A stretch of DNA of 64,000 bases from Desulfobacter sp. (GCA_028768545.1 CP054838.1:2349501-2413500), one strand, 5' to 3'; shown: positions 1 through 8,235, numbered from the stretch's first letter. Numbers and translations are program-made. The notes: a model not told the origin generated them from the letters alone.

Positions 1-258
1 GCATTGGCGGAAGATGCTGCCGTCTCTCCCCAAGGTGAGGGGTTTGAATCTTTTACACTGGCCCATAATCTAAGCTCGGCACAAGAGGTTGATGAGGTCA
101 TATCCCAAGCGATAGAAGCCGGAGCAACCCTGGTCAAGAAGCCGCAGAAGGCCTTTTGGGGCGGTTATCACGGGTATTTTAAGGACCTTGATGGCCATCT
201 TTGGGAGGTGGCCCGCAACCCGTTATTCTGGGTTGGTCCTGAAGATGAAAAAGCATAA
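1..258 (+). CDS. VOC (glyoxalase/bleomycin-resistance) family protein, 3' part
   Basis: The reading frame is open from base 1 and ends at TAA 256-258, so only the C-terminal 85 residues are present. The motif FKDLDGHLWEVARNP near the end is the usual last metal-ligand strand of vicinal-oxygen-chelate proteins, where a Glu (here in LWEV) binds metal. The preceding GGYHGYFKD segment also fits that fold. Substrate cannot be inferred. It converges on the minus-strand operon that begins its 3' end at 366, with an inverted repeat between them. The family assignment is fairly safe, the function is unknown. Confidence 0.75.
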   Translation, partial: ALAEDAAVSPQGEGFESFTLAHNLSSAQEVDEVISQAIEAGATLVKKPQKAFWGGYHGYFKDLDGHLWEVARNPLFWVGPEDEKA

Positions 259-314
259 GGATCAACTAAAACCTGGAAAGGCTCACTTTTTTATCCAATC
301 TCCCTTTTTTGTGT

Positions 315-354
315 CACAGAAATCAGGTGCTTTGTTCAGCGCCTGATTTCTGTG
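315..354. terminator. Long hairpin between convergent genes, probable bidirectional terminator
   Basis: A 16-bp stem (CACAGAAATCAGGTGC pairing with its complement, one G-T wobble) surrounds an 8-base loop. It lies between the stop of the VOC gene and the stop of the convergent thioredoxin-like gene. Neither side has a strong T-run directly after the stem, so efficiency as an intrinsic terminator is uncertain. Confidence 0.55.
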
Positions 355-365
355 AGGATTTCCGG

Positions 366-659
366 TCAGCTTGTTCGATCTGGGTCCTGTTCTGCGGCTG
401 AACCAATGCCGGCTGTCTTGAATAAAAGGATTGACTGATCAAGTCGGATCAATTGTGAATGGCTGATAATCCGGCTGTCAAGTTCCAGTACGGGCACCTT
501 TTCCATTACCCCTTGCCGGGCAAGGGCCAGGTTGTCCGAAATCATGGACACCCTGGCCTTGACACTCGTTTTTTTTAGGGCTTTTTTTACGATGGTTTCA
601 GCTGTCATCAGCCGCCCTGGATCCAGATTCAGAATGCGGATATGGTGAATTTTTGACAT
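366..659 (-). CDS. Small thioredoxin-fold protein lacking the CxxC motif
   Basis: This is a 97-residue protein whose pattern matches small thioredoxin-like proteins of the Thioredoxin_3 kind: a helix ending ETIVKKAL, then ISDNLALARQGVMEKVPVLEL with the cis-Pro segment KVPVLEL, then a final strand (DSRII). Where such proteins carry CxxC after the first strand, this one reads LDPGRLMTA and has no Cys anywhere, so thiol-disulfide chemistry is unlikely. Its ATG lies two bases after the stop of the MttB-like gene (TAG CC ATG), so it is the last gene of the sulfatase-TrxB-BCCT-MttB operon. A binding or structural role beside the methyltransferase is a guess. Confidence 0.6.
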   Translation of the reverse strand: MSKIHHIRILNLDPGRLMTAETIVKKALKKTSVKARVSMISDNLALARQGVMEKVPVLELDSRIISHSQLIRLDQSILLFKTAGIGSAAEQDPDRTS

Positions 660-661
660 GG

Positions 662-1915
662 CTAATTATTGAAGGAATGACCGATATTCTGCAGGGTGTG
701 ATCCAGCACCCTGAAATCCCTTCGTTCCAATCCTTCAAAAAGTGCTTCCATTCCCTGTTCATCATAGACTGCCGGTTCCGGAAGTTCTACCGGAACCGGG
801 TGGGTTGTTATTTCCCGGTAGAGACGGATCTGCTTTTCCATGTTCTCAAGACAAAAATCATTGAGCTGGGAAGAGAATCCAAACATGTGCCTCATGATAA
901 AATAGTCGTATTGGTTGACCAGGCTGTAAATTTGAGAACTCCTTTTAACAGCGGCATCGTCAAGCTGGTCCATTGGGTGACTGCATGAACTCTGGCAGCA
1001 GGGAATCCCAAGGGACAGATTCAGTTCAGTCAGCAGAATATTGATCATGGTATTGGAAAAACTGCCGAACATCATGGGCATATCTTTTTTGCTCATGTCC
1101 GCAATGGTGGGCATGGCCGAATTCAAAGATTTTATACCCGGATGGATCAATTGTCCCAGAACCATGCCGAACAGGGCTTCTGACTGGGCCAGGGAGGCCA
1201 GGCCGGTCATGCTGTAAGGCCCTGTCAGTCCGCCGATGGGCATGGAGTTCATGATAAAGGGCAGACCCCGGGTCACGGTTTTTAAAAACGGGTCCACCAT
1301 TTCATCGCTCACCGTCATATAGGTTGAGATAATACTCAATGCTGCGCCTACCTTATGGCCTTTGTCATGATAGTGTTTTAACCGGTCATAGGCCGCCTCT
1401 GATAATACCGTGGGCATGATCAGCTTACCGTTGGCCATCTCTATCATCTGGTCAATGGCCGCACATTCCATCTGTGCGCGTTTTTCCATATCCTTTTTTT
1501 TGATACGATTACAAATATTAAATGAGCTTTGGAGGCTGGTTAAAAGATCTGTTTTGCCAAAGAGCTCGGCCAGGCGGGCCATATCTTCAAGCCCGGGGGA
1601 TCTGGGGCCGTCATCATCATCAAGATAGGCTGCCATGCCGCCGGTGCCAAAGCCCCTGGGCCAAAAGTCCATGTCCTGCCGGATCTGCTCCAGGCAGGAG
1701 TTGATCACCTCTTGGGTGATATAGATCCTGCCGACCTCTTCACTATAATTTAATTTGCCGGCCTGCTGGGCCGGTATTGCCTCCAGAAGCTTATTTGCGG
1801 TTTCAGGGGAAACTGCAAACCCGTAGGATTCAACTAGCATCACCGCATCCGCCTGGATCCGCTCGTAGAGTTCCGGATTGCCGAATCGTTTTTTATCTGT
1901 CTTATCTGCCGTCAT
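662..1915 (-). CDS. MttB-family corrinoid methyltransferase, non-pyrrolysine type
   Basis: The 417-residue product matches the trimethylamine/glycine-betaine methyltransferase superfamily (TIM barrel). Supporting stretches are IMNSMPIGGLTGPYSMTG and EALFGMVLGQLIHPG, which correspond to the family's barrel core. Family members demethylate quaternary or tertiary amines and pass the methyl group to a corrinoid protein. No in-frame UAG is present, so this is a non-Pyl relative like MtgB, and it is shorter than the usual 470-500 residues. No corrinoid protein is encoded nearby. It follows a BCCT transporter by 46 bases, which supports a betaine-like substrate. The exact substrate is inferred, not shown. 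Confidence 0.75.
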   Translation of the reverse strand: MTADKTDKKRFGNPELYERIQADAVMLVESYGFAVSPETANKLLEAIPAQQAGKLNYSEEVGRIYITQEVINSCLEQIRQDMDFWPRGFGTGGMAAYLDDDDGPRSPGLEDMARLAELFGKTDLLTSLQSSFNICNRIKKKDMEKRAQMECAAIDQMIEMANGKLIMPTVLSEAAYDRLKHYHDKGHKVGAALSIISTYMTVSDEMVDPFLKTVTRGLPFIMNSMPIGGLTGPYSMTGLASLAQSEALFGMVLGQLIHPGIKSLNSAMPTIADMSKKDMPMMFGSFSNTMINILLTELNLSLGIPCCQSSCSHPMDQLDDAAVKRSSQIYSLVNQYDYFIMRHMFGFSSQLNDFCLENMEKQIRLYREITTHPVPVELPEPAVYDEQGMEALFEGLERRDFRVLDHTLQNIGHSFNN

Positions 1916-1960
1916 GGGGCACCTTCTTGTATATTTTTTTAATTTTGTTTTTGAACCGGG

Positions 1961-3523
1961 TTATTGGGTGTCTTCTTGGGCACGGCGCAGCATTTTAATC
2001 AGGGAGGCCGCCATCATAAAGGTGAGAATGGCCAGGGGGGCACCGGCAATGATAGAGGCCTTCTGAAGGGCCTGCAACCCGCCCGAAGCCAGGAGTATCA
2101 AGGCCAGTGATCCGATAAAAATACCCCAGATTAGTTTCATGGGGACACTGGGTTCTGTTTTTCCGCCGGACATCTGCATGGCCACAAAAAACGAGGCGGA
2201 ATCTGCAGAGGTGATCAGAAAAATAACCAGGTTTAAAAAGACGATGCCGGCCACTAGGTTGCCCCAGGGATAGGTGGCCAAAAGGACATAGATGCCCGAT
2301 CCTATATCCGACTTGAGTGCGGCCGCTATGTCTGCTGCCCCTGAAATCTGGGCATGCTGGGCTGCGCCGCCCACAATGGAGAACCAGACAATGGCCACAA
2401 GGGTGGGAACCAGGCAGACCCCTATGATAAACTCCTCGATCGTTCTTCCCTTGGAGATCCTGGCCACAAAACCGCCGCAGAACGGTCCCCAGGAGATCCA
2501 CCAGATCCAGTAGAAAATGGTCCACCATTCCAGCCATTGTCCCTTGGTGTTCGTGGCATCGGTCCAGAACGTCACAAAGACAAAATTTTTAATATAGCTG
2601 CCTGCGGTCTGAACCATGAGGCTCAGCAGTTCGGTGGTCGGTCCGGAAAAGAGAATAAAAACACCCCAGCAAAAGGCAATAATCACATTGATGGTGGATA
2701 AATTTTTAATTCCCTTTTCAATGCCTGAAACAGCCGACAGGATATACAGGCCGATGAGAATTGCCATGAAAATCATCTGCCCGCTTGTGCCCAGCGCCTG
2801 ACCCGTGATGTGTTCTATACCTGCGTTGGTGCTGATAATGCCCAGACCAAGGGCTGTGCTCACCCCGGCGATGGTGGCAAAGGCTGCCAGGATTTCAATC
2901 ACTTTGCCCAGGACGGAGGATGAAATTTTGTCACCGAACAGCCCGTAAAGAGAGATGGATACATTCATGGGTTTGCCCAGGCGGTAGGCCGGGAATGCAA
3001 TGGCAAGACCCACCAGGGCAAAAATTCCCCAGGCATGAATTCCCCAGTGCATGATGCCGATCTGAATGGCGATGGGGCGGGCTGCAGGTGTTGCCGATTC
3101 TGCAAGGTAGGGCGTATTCATATAATGCATGATGGGTTCACCCACTGCCCAGAAGGCATATCCCACACCAACACCGCAGGAAAAGAGCATGGCCACCCAG
3201 GCAAAATAACTGAATTCAGGCGTGTCTGTCTCTTTGCCCAGCTTGAGGTTGCCATATTTACTAAAGGCGATCACCACAATGACAATCAGATAAATAGCAA
3301 CCGAGAGAATGAAAAACCAGCTGAACCGTGAGGTAATCCATGATTGTGCGGCCGATAAGAGGCTGTCAAAATTCTTGGGGGATATAAATCCGTAAATAAC
3401 CGCAATCAGGGTAATTGCTCCGGTTATAAAAAAAATGGCAGGGTCATAGTTTCCCAGAAAACGGTTAAATTTTTTGCCGGGAACGGACAAGGACGTTGCT
3501 GAATCTGTGCTCGAATTGGGCAT
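1961..3523 (-). CDS. BCCT-family betaine/carnitine/choline transporter
   Basis: This is a 520-residue protein with 12 predicted membrane helices. It carries the BCCT glycine stretch CGVGVGYAFWAVGEP and the signature tryptophan segment FYWIWWISWGPFCGGFVAR followed by ISKGRT. The Trp residues form the aromatic box for quaternary ammonium substrates in characterised members such as BetP. It would import a zwitterionic trimethylammonium compound with Na+ or H+. It is the fourth gene of the operon starting at the sulfatase, between thioredoxin reductase (52-base gap) and the MttB-like methyltransferase, so it probably supplies the substrate to the pathway rather than serving only osmotic balance. 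There is no long C-terminal osmosensory tail. Confidence 0.9.
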   Translation of the reverse strand: MPNSSTDSATSLSVPGKKFNRFLGNYDPAIFFITGAITLIAVIYGFISPKNFDSLLSAAQSWITSRFSWFFILSVAIYLIVIVVIAFSKYGNLKLGKETDTPEFSYFAWVAMLFSCGVGVGYAFWAVGEPIMHYMNTPYLAESATPAARPIAIQIGIMHWGIHAWGIFALVGLAIAFPAYRLGKPMNVSISLYGLFGDKISSSVLGKVIEILAAFATIAGVSTALGLGIISTNAGIEHITGQALGTSGQMIFMAILIGLYILSAVSGIEKGIKNLSTINVIIAFCWGVFILFSGPTTELLSLMVQTAGSYIKNFVFVTFWTDATNTKGQWLEWWTIFYWIWWISWGPFCGGFVARISKGRTIEEFIIGVCLVPTLVAIVWFSIVGGAAQHAQISGAADIAAALKSDIGSGIYVLLATYPWGNLVAGIVFLNLVIFLITSADSASFFVAMQMSGGKTEPSVPMKLIWGIFIGSLALILLASGGLQALQKASIIAGAPLAILTFMMAASLIKMLRRAQEDTQ

Positions 3524-3574
3524 GATAGACTTCCTTTTTTTTATTGACTATTGTACAGCGACAAAGACCGGGGC

Positions 3575-4513
3575 TCAAGCCGCAGGGTCATGCCGGTGCT
3601 TTTTACGGATATATTCGGCTGCGCTCAAGGCTGCGATGGTTCCATCACTCATGGCCGTGGTGATCTGGCAGTATTTTTTCTGCACAAGATCTCCTGCCGC
3701 AAAAACCCCGGGGATATTGGTAGACAGATCATCTCCGGCATCGATATATCCGTATTTATTCAAAGAGATTGTTTCCTTGAACAATGCTGTCTGGGTGTCG
3801 TGTCCCATATAGACAAAGATGCCGTCCGCTTTAAGCCGGCGTTCTTCATCTTTTTTTGCATTGTAAAGGAGAACACTGACCAGTTTGTTGTTCTCAATCT
3901 CCAGCTCTTTAACCCTTGTGTCGGTAAATATATCCACCTGTCCCTGGTGGCCTAACAGGTTTGTTTGTGCCTGCTGTGATGCAAACAGCCGGTCCATTTG
4001 TTCAATCACGGTGATGTGTCTGACGCCCAGGGAGAGCAGGTAGACAGATTCTTCTATACCGCTGTTGCCTCCCCCTACCACCAAAAAATTTTTTCCCTTG
4101 TATCCGGACCCATCGCAAATGGCACAATAATGGACTTGTTCACATTCGGTATTTATGGGCAGGGGTCTGGGGGTTCGGCCGGTGGCAAGGATCACGACAT
4201 CCGCGGTAAAGATGCCTTCATCGGTTTCCACGGTTTTTATATCCCCTTCAAGGGAGAGCCGGTCCACCTCGATCACCTCTCGGATATCAACCCCCATGGC
4301 ATCCACCTGATCCCTGACTTTTTCCATCAGCTCCTGCCCGGCGATTCGGGGCTGTGATGGAAAGTTTTCAACAAGATATGTGGTGTTTACCAAACCGCCG
4401 CAGATACTTTTTTCCAGAATAAGGGTTTTTAAGTTGGCCTGTGAGGCATAGATTCCGGCTGTCATTGCAGCAATCCCGCCGCCCAGAACGATTATATCGT
4501 AGTTTTGATCCAT
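3575..4513 (-). CDS. trxB: Thioredoxin reductase (NADPH/ferredoxin-type flavoprotein)
   Basis: The 312-residue flavoprotein has an N-terminal FAD motif (IIVLGGGIAAMTAG), the redox-active pair in YCAICDG at about residues 133-139, a second dinucleotide motif (VVGGGNSGIEES) and the C-terminal FAD segment VFAAGD. This order is that of low-molecular-weight thioredoxin reductases. Ala replaces the usual Pro in the first FAD motif (GGGIAA), a modest deviation. It lies 24 bases after the thioredoxin gene, so the two form a dedicated thiol-reducing pair inside the operon. In amino-acid and betaine reductases such pairs feed electrons to the reductase, but no reductase subunits are present here. Confidence 0.9.
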   Translation of the reverse strand: MDQNYDIIVLGGGIAAMTAGIYASQANLKTLILEKSICGGLVNTTYLVENFPSQPRIAGQELMEKVRDQVDAMGVDIREVIEVDRLSLEGDIKTVETDEGIFTADVVILATGRTPRPLPINTECEQVHYCAICDGSGYKGKNFLVVGGGNSGIEESVYLLSLGVRHITVIEQMDRLFASQQAQTNLLGHQGQVDIFTDTRVKELEIENNKLVSVLLYNAKKDEERRLKADGIFVYMGHDTQTALFKETISLNKYGYIDAGDDLSTNIPGVFAAGDLVQKKYCQITTAMSDGTIAALSAAEYIRKKHRHDPAA

Positions 4514-4537
4514 TGTTTTCTCCCTGAGAAAATTGTA

Positions 4538-4849
4538 TCAGGCCACCAGCTTTTCAAGCTGGCGATAGGTAATATCCCCGCTTTTTTCAGCAATTTTTTC
4601 ACCGTCCCTGAAAATAAACAATGACGGAATTCGCCCCACATCAAGCGTATCCACCGTTTTTGGGCAGTTTTCCCGGTTGAGTTGAAAATAGCGAATCTCT
4701 TTTTTCTGGGCGGCGGGCATGCCTGAAAACTTGGTCAAAATTTTTTTCATGGCATTGCAATAGGGGCAGCGGTCTTTATAAAAAAGAACGATATTCAGGC
4801 CTGCGGAAATACTGGCGTCAAATTCCTTGTCTGTAATGTCGGTTATCAT
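4538..4849 (-). CDS. Thioredoxin
   Basis: This is a 103-residue thioredoxin-fold protein with the active site RCPYCNAMKK at about residues 28-37 and the cis-Pro loop VGRIPSLFIF. The CPYC sequence is more typical of glutaredoxin-like or specialised thioredoxins than the classic CGPC. It sits directly upstream of thioredoxin reductase and is presumably that enzyme's partner. The sulfatase gene precedes it by about 100 bases in the same operon. Its physiological target is unknown. Confidence 0.88.
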   Translation of the reverse strand: MITDITDKEFDASISAGLNIVLFYKDRCPYCNAMKKILTKFSGMPAAQKKEIRYFQLNRENCPKTVDTLDVGRIPSLFIFRDGEKIAEKSGDITYRQLEKLVA

Positions 4850-4952
4850 CTGAAATTTCTCCTTTGAGTTGTTTTAAACCGGACCGGTTTCTGTGGGCTG
4901 AAACCGATCCTTTTTTTTACCGCCATTGGTTTATTTCATACCAACGCTCGTT

Positions 4953-6515
4953 TTATTCCGGGTAGATGGATTCTGCCTTGAGCTCGAGCATGAATTCCCG
5001 CAGCTTGTCAAACATCTCCCTGGCTTTTTCAGGATGCTTTTCAGCAATATTCTCCAGCTGGAAGGGATCCTTTGACCGGTCAAACAGGCTGTCTTTTTCC
5101 GGGACTTCTGTCAGGGAACCGGGAACACAGGTCCATTGATTTTCCTGCTGGGCCTTAATCCTGTCAAACATGGTCTGGGTATCCCCCACACCTTCAGAGA
5201 CTTCGCCCTCCTGGATGTCAAACACTTCAAACATGGTTTTACCGCTGGCTTCTGAATTTTCCAGGGCCACGGTATTCAGCCAGTGGATATAGGACCACTC
5301 TTTGGTGATGATGGACCAGGACTGGCCGAAAAAACCAGTGATCAGAAAATCTCTGATATCCTCCACCTCACCCTTTAACAGGGGCCACAGACTCTTACCC
5401 TGCATATCAGGCCAGGATTCCTGGGGGATATTCATCCATTCCATCATGGTGGGGGTGATATCTATGTTTTGAACCAGGGCGGATTTTCGGGTTCCTGCCT
5501 CAAGTCCTTCTGCTTTTACGATCATGGGGACATGAACCAGTTCTTCATAGGGCCAGGGGCGGCATTTTCTGACAATGCCGTGTCCATGCTTGCCATTGCC
5601 CAGGGGCTCTCCATGATCGGCCATGAGAACCACCATGGTATCCCGTTCCAGGCCCAGATCCCTGATTCTGTCCAAAACCTTGCCCAGCCATTTGTCCACG
5701 TTGGTTACTTTTTCTGCGTACAGGGCGCGGATATGTTCCATTTCACGATCTGTGTATACATTGTCTGCATAGGTGGATACCGGATTCCAGATTTCCTGGC
5801 CGTCGTAATCTGGGTCATAGGGGCATTTTAAATCATCGTCATAGATGGAGGGGGCATCCCAGGGTTCATGGGGGTCAAAACTGTCGATCCAGAGGAAAAA
5901 GGGTTTGTTCCGGTCTGCCTCTTCCAGAAACCGGATGGACTGTTTGGCAATCTGGGCCACATTCTGGTCTGCATCGGTTTTCCAATACTGCCGCTGGGCC
6001 AGGTATCCCTTCATCTCATCCTTTGAAAACTCAGACCACATCTCCTCCACCTCATTACCGTCTTCATCTTTACGATAGGCAGGTTTATGGTAGTCCTCCA
6101 TTTTCAAATGATAGAGGGGATCTTCAGCATAATAATGGTTGTCATCATCATGGCCCCTCAGATTATAGACATAATCAAACCCGCGCTGGTATCCGTACTT
6201 TGGCAGGTGCATCACCGCTGTGTCTGTTATCAAGGCAGAATAGGTGCTGTGCCGCCACAGGATATCGGCAATGGTGGTATCATCCAGTTCCAGAGGAGAC
6301 CAGCCCCGGTAGGGAAGGGTGTAACGCCCGGTGAACAATGCCCGTCTCACAGGGATGGTGGGAAGTCCTTCTGAGTAGACATTGTCCAGAACAACGCCTT
6401 CCCTTGCCAGGCGGTCAAAATTCGGGGTTTTAATTTTCCCGCCGTAACAGCCCATGTAATGCCACTGAAGACTGTCACACATGATCATGACCACATTTTT
6501 ATTACGTTTCTGCAT
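4953..6515 (-). CDS. Sulfatase/phosphatase-superfamily hydrolase with Thr nucleophile position
   Basis: The 520-residue protein has the alkaline-phosphatase-superfamily layout of type I sulfatases: an N-terminal metal Asp (MCDSLQ, D14), the nucleophile motif at residues 53-63, a DSFDPHEPW segment and a metal-binding MADHGE followed by GKHGHG. In sulfatases the nucleophile motif is CxPxRxxLxTG or SxPxR and the Cys or Ser becomes formylglycine. Here it reads TIPVRRALFTG, so Thr occupies that position. Thr is the nucleophile in several superfamily phosphodiesterases and phosphomutases, so a phosphate or phosphonate ester substrate is plausible. No signal peptide is seen, so it is cytoplasmic. 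It is the first gene after a -24/-12 promoter. Confidence 0.8.
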   Translation of the reverse strand: MQKRNKNVVMIMCDSLQWHYMGCYGGKIKTPNFDRLAREGVVLDNVYSEGLPTIPVRRALFTGRYTLPYRGWSPLELDDTTIADILWRHSTYSALITDTAVMHLPKYGYQRGFDYVYNLRGHDDDNHYYAEDPLYHLKMEDYHKPAYRKDEDGNEVEEMWSEFSKDEMKGYLAQRQYWKTDADQNVAQIAKQSIRFLEEADRNKPFFLWIDSFDPHEPWDAPSIYDDDLKCPYDPDYDGQEIWNPVSTYADNVYTDREMEHIRALYAEKVTNVDKWLGKVLDRIRDLGLERDTMVVLMADHGEPLGNGKHGHGIVRKCRPWPYEELVHVPMIVKAEGLEAGTRKSALVQNIDITPTMMEWMNIPQESWPDMQGKSLWPLLKGEVEDIRDFLITGFFGQSWSIITKEWSYIHWLNTVALENSEASGKTMFEVFDIQEGEVSEGVGDTQTMFDRIKAQQENQWTCVPGSLTEVPEKDSLFDRSKDPFQLENIAEKHPEKAREMFDKLREFMLELKAESIYPE

Positions 6516-6636
6516 TGGTTTTTCTCCTTATTTGTTATCCGGCCGTAAACCGTTATGGAACAAAATGATTTCATCCTGCTGCCAAGTCTGGCTACATTTT
6601 TTCCAGGCTCTGATTCAAACCCTCTGACAAGAGAAT

Positions 6637-6652
6637 AACAATAAGTGTGCCA
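6637..6652 (-). promoter_or_regulatory. Candidate sigma-54 (-24/-12) promoter of the sulfatase operon
   Basis: Read on the minus strand the site is TGGCACACTTATTGTT, which matches the TGGCAC-N5-TTGC consensus with exact spacing. The only core deviation is T for C in the -12 element. It lies about 120 bases upstream of the sulfatase start and just downstream of a sigma-54 activator gene, which makes the match more convincing. Confidence 0.72.
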
Positions 6653-6755
6653 AGGCTCAGTGGGGCTCTTTTTTTTGAACCTAACCACCTGAAATAATAG
6701 GTTTGTCTGAAATGTTTTGGCGGGTTTGGGGCTGCGGGAAGGGAATATCATGATT

Positions 6756-6771
6756 ACGACAAAAATGTCGC
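6756..6771. promoter_or_regulatory. Candidate enhancer site (UAS) proximal to the sigma-54 promoter
   Basis: The sequence ACGACAAAAATGTCGC contains the palindrome CGACA-N4-TGTCG. A near-identical palindrome lies 70 bases further upstream. The position, just over 100 bases upstream of the -24 element, is typical for activator-binding sites. Confidence 0.55.
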
Positions 6772-6825
6772 ATAAACAGAGTTGTTTGAACGGAATGTAT
6801 TGATATTAATCGAGAAAATCAAAAA

Positions 6826-6841
6826 GCGACAAAAAGGTCGC
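6826..6841. promoter_or_regulatory. Candidate distal enhancer site overlapping a terminator-like hairpin
   Basis: GCGACAAAAAGGTCGC repeats the design of the site at 6756. It sits inside a longer inverted repeat (6821-6846, AAAAAGCGAC-N6-GTCGCTTTTT) that, on the minus strand, follows the regulator stop codon and ends in T-rich sequence. It may therefore also terminate transcription of the regulator gene. The recurrence of the core 70 bases away favours a binding-site role as well. Confidence 0.55.
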
Positions 6842-6867
6842 TTTTTGTGACACTATGGACCGATTAT

Positions 6868-8235
6868 CTATTTTATCCCATGTTTTTTTAACTTGCGCTG
6901 CAAGGTTCTCATGGTAAGACCTAAAAGGGAGGCTGTGTCCCCTTTTTTCCACCGGCATTGTTCCAATGCGGATTGGATGAGTTTTTGTTCAAAACTATCC
7001 ATGGAATCGGAGAGGCACATGCCCTGGCTCAGGGTCTCCTCTTTTGCCAGCTCAGCCGTGGAAATCGGAATGATATCTTCGATGTGCAGGTGGCCTAAGG
7101 TGATATAGCGTTCAACCACATTTTTCAATTCCCTGATATTCCCGGGCCAGGAATACATCTCCATCCTGAGCCTGAGGGCGTGGGGGAATTGTTTAATGGA
7201 TGATAGCCGGCTGTCACTGGTTTGAAGAAAATGGTCAATTAAAAGGGGAATATCATCTTTGCGCTCTCTTAAGGGCGGCATTTTCAATGGAATGACATTG
7301 ATCCTGTAAAAAAAATCCTCTCTCATATTTCCCTTGCGGACCAGTTCTTTTAGATCCCGGTTGGTTGCGCAGATCAGGCGAAAATCTGATTTTTGAAGGG
7401 ATTTGCCGCCAATGGGGGTATATCCGATGCCGTCCAGCCCCCTGAGCAGTTTCATCTGGAAATTCAAGGATATTTCACCCACCTCATCCAAAAAAAGGGT
7501 GCCCTGTCTGGCCCGTTCCAGGTATCCGGGCTTGTCTGCAGTGGCACCTGAAAACGATCCCTCGCTATGACCGAAAAATTCTCTTTCCAGAAGATTTTCA
7601 GGGATTGCTCCTCAATTAACAGGTACAAAGGGGTGTTTGTTCCTCGGGCTTAGGGAGTGAATTGCATGGGCTGCCAGCTCTTTTCCCGTGCCGGACTCTC
7701 CTGTGATGATCACTGAAGCGTCGTTTTGGGCCAAGGTTAAAATCAGATCATAAACCGCCTGCATTGCATCACTTTTTCCAATCATCTGTTCCAGGCGGTA
7801 CCGCTGGCCCATGGATGATTTTAACCGGATGTTTTCGCGCTCTAATTCCAGTTCAATTGTTTTTTGATCGGTAATATCGGTCAAAAGGCCCTCAATAAAC
7901 TGAAACCGGCCGTCGGAGGAAAAAATAGCTATCCCTTCTTCTTTCACCCATTTGTTATACCCGTCAGCCGTTCTGACCCGATAGATGAGCCGGTATCGGG
8001 GAGAGTGAACAGACAATTTGCCCAGCACTTTTTTGTTCCGGCGCAGATCGTCTTTGTGAACCATCTTCCGGAAGGCCTTGTTTTCGATCAGATCCCCCGG
8101 TTCGTAGCCCAAAATGGATATGGCTCCCCTGCTGGCATATTGAATGGTCAGGTCCTTATCGTTCAGGCAGCGAAAGGCCATACCCGGAAGATTATCAATC
8201 AAGGTGTCAAGATCAATATTTAGTTTGCGATCCAT
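6868..8235 (-). CDS. PAS-AAA+-Fis sigma-54 activator with in-frame UGA (candidate selenoprotein)
   Basis: One continuous 455-residue frame is interrupted only by TGA at 7612-7614 (codon 208). Residues 1-140 are a PAS sensor domain. The AAA+ domain starts near 155 with Walker A GESGTGKE, then GSFSGA in place of GAFTGA, Walker B LFLDEVGE and the arginine segment REDFFYRIN. The C-terminus is a Fis-type helix-turn-helix. The UGA replaces the conserved Cys of the VNCGAIPENLLE stretch found in most such activators, and both sides remain fully conserved in the same frame. A hairpin follows the UGA. Selenocysteine insertion is therefore plausible, but a Cys-to-stop mutation is one base change away. 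It probably activates the adjacent sulfatase operon through the palindromes at 6756 and 6826. Confidence 0.7.
7573..7599 (-). promoter_or_regulatory. Candidate bacterial SECIS hairpin downstream of UGA
   Basis: Starting 12 bases after the UGA, the mRNA can fold as GAAAAU-CUU paired with a downstream GAG-AAUUUUUC arm, with two single-base bulges and a 7-base apical loop CUGGAAA that has G residues near its start. Spacing and loop character fit bacterial SECIS elements, which lie inside the coding region. The pairing was drawn by eye and the stem is A-U rich. Confidence 0.35.

Noticed and set aside
662..1915. Pyrrolysine-containing MttB
   Set aside because: The frame has no internal UAG and the protein is complete without recoding, so it was called a non-pyrrolysine family member.
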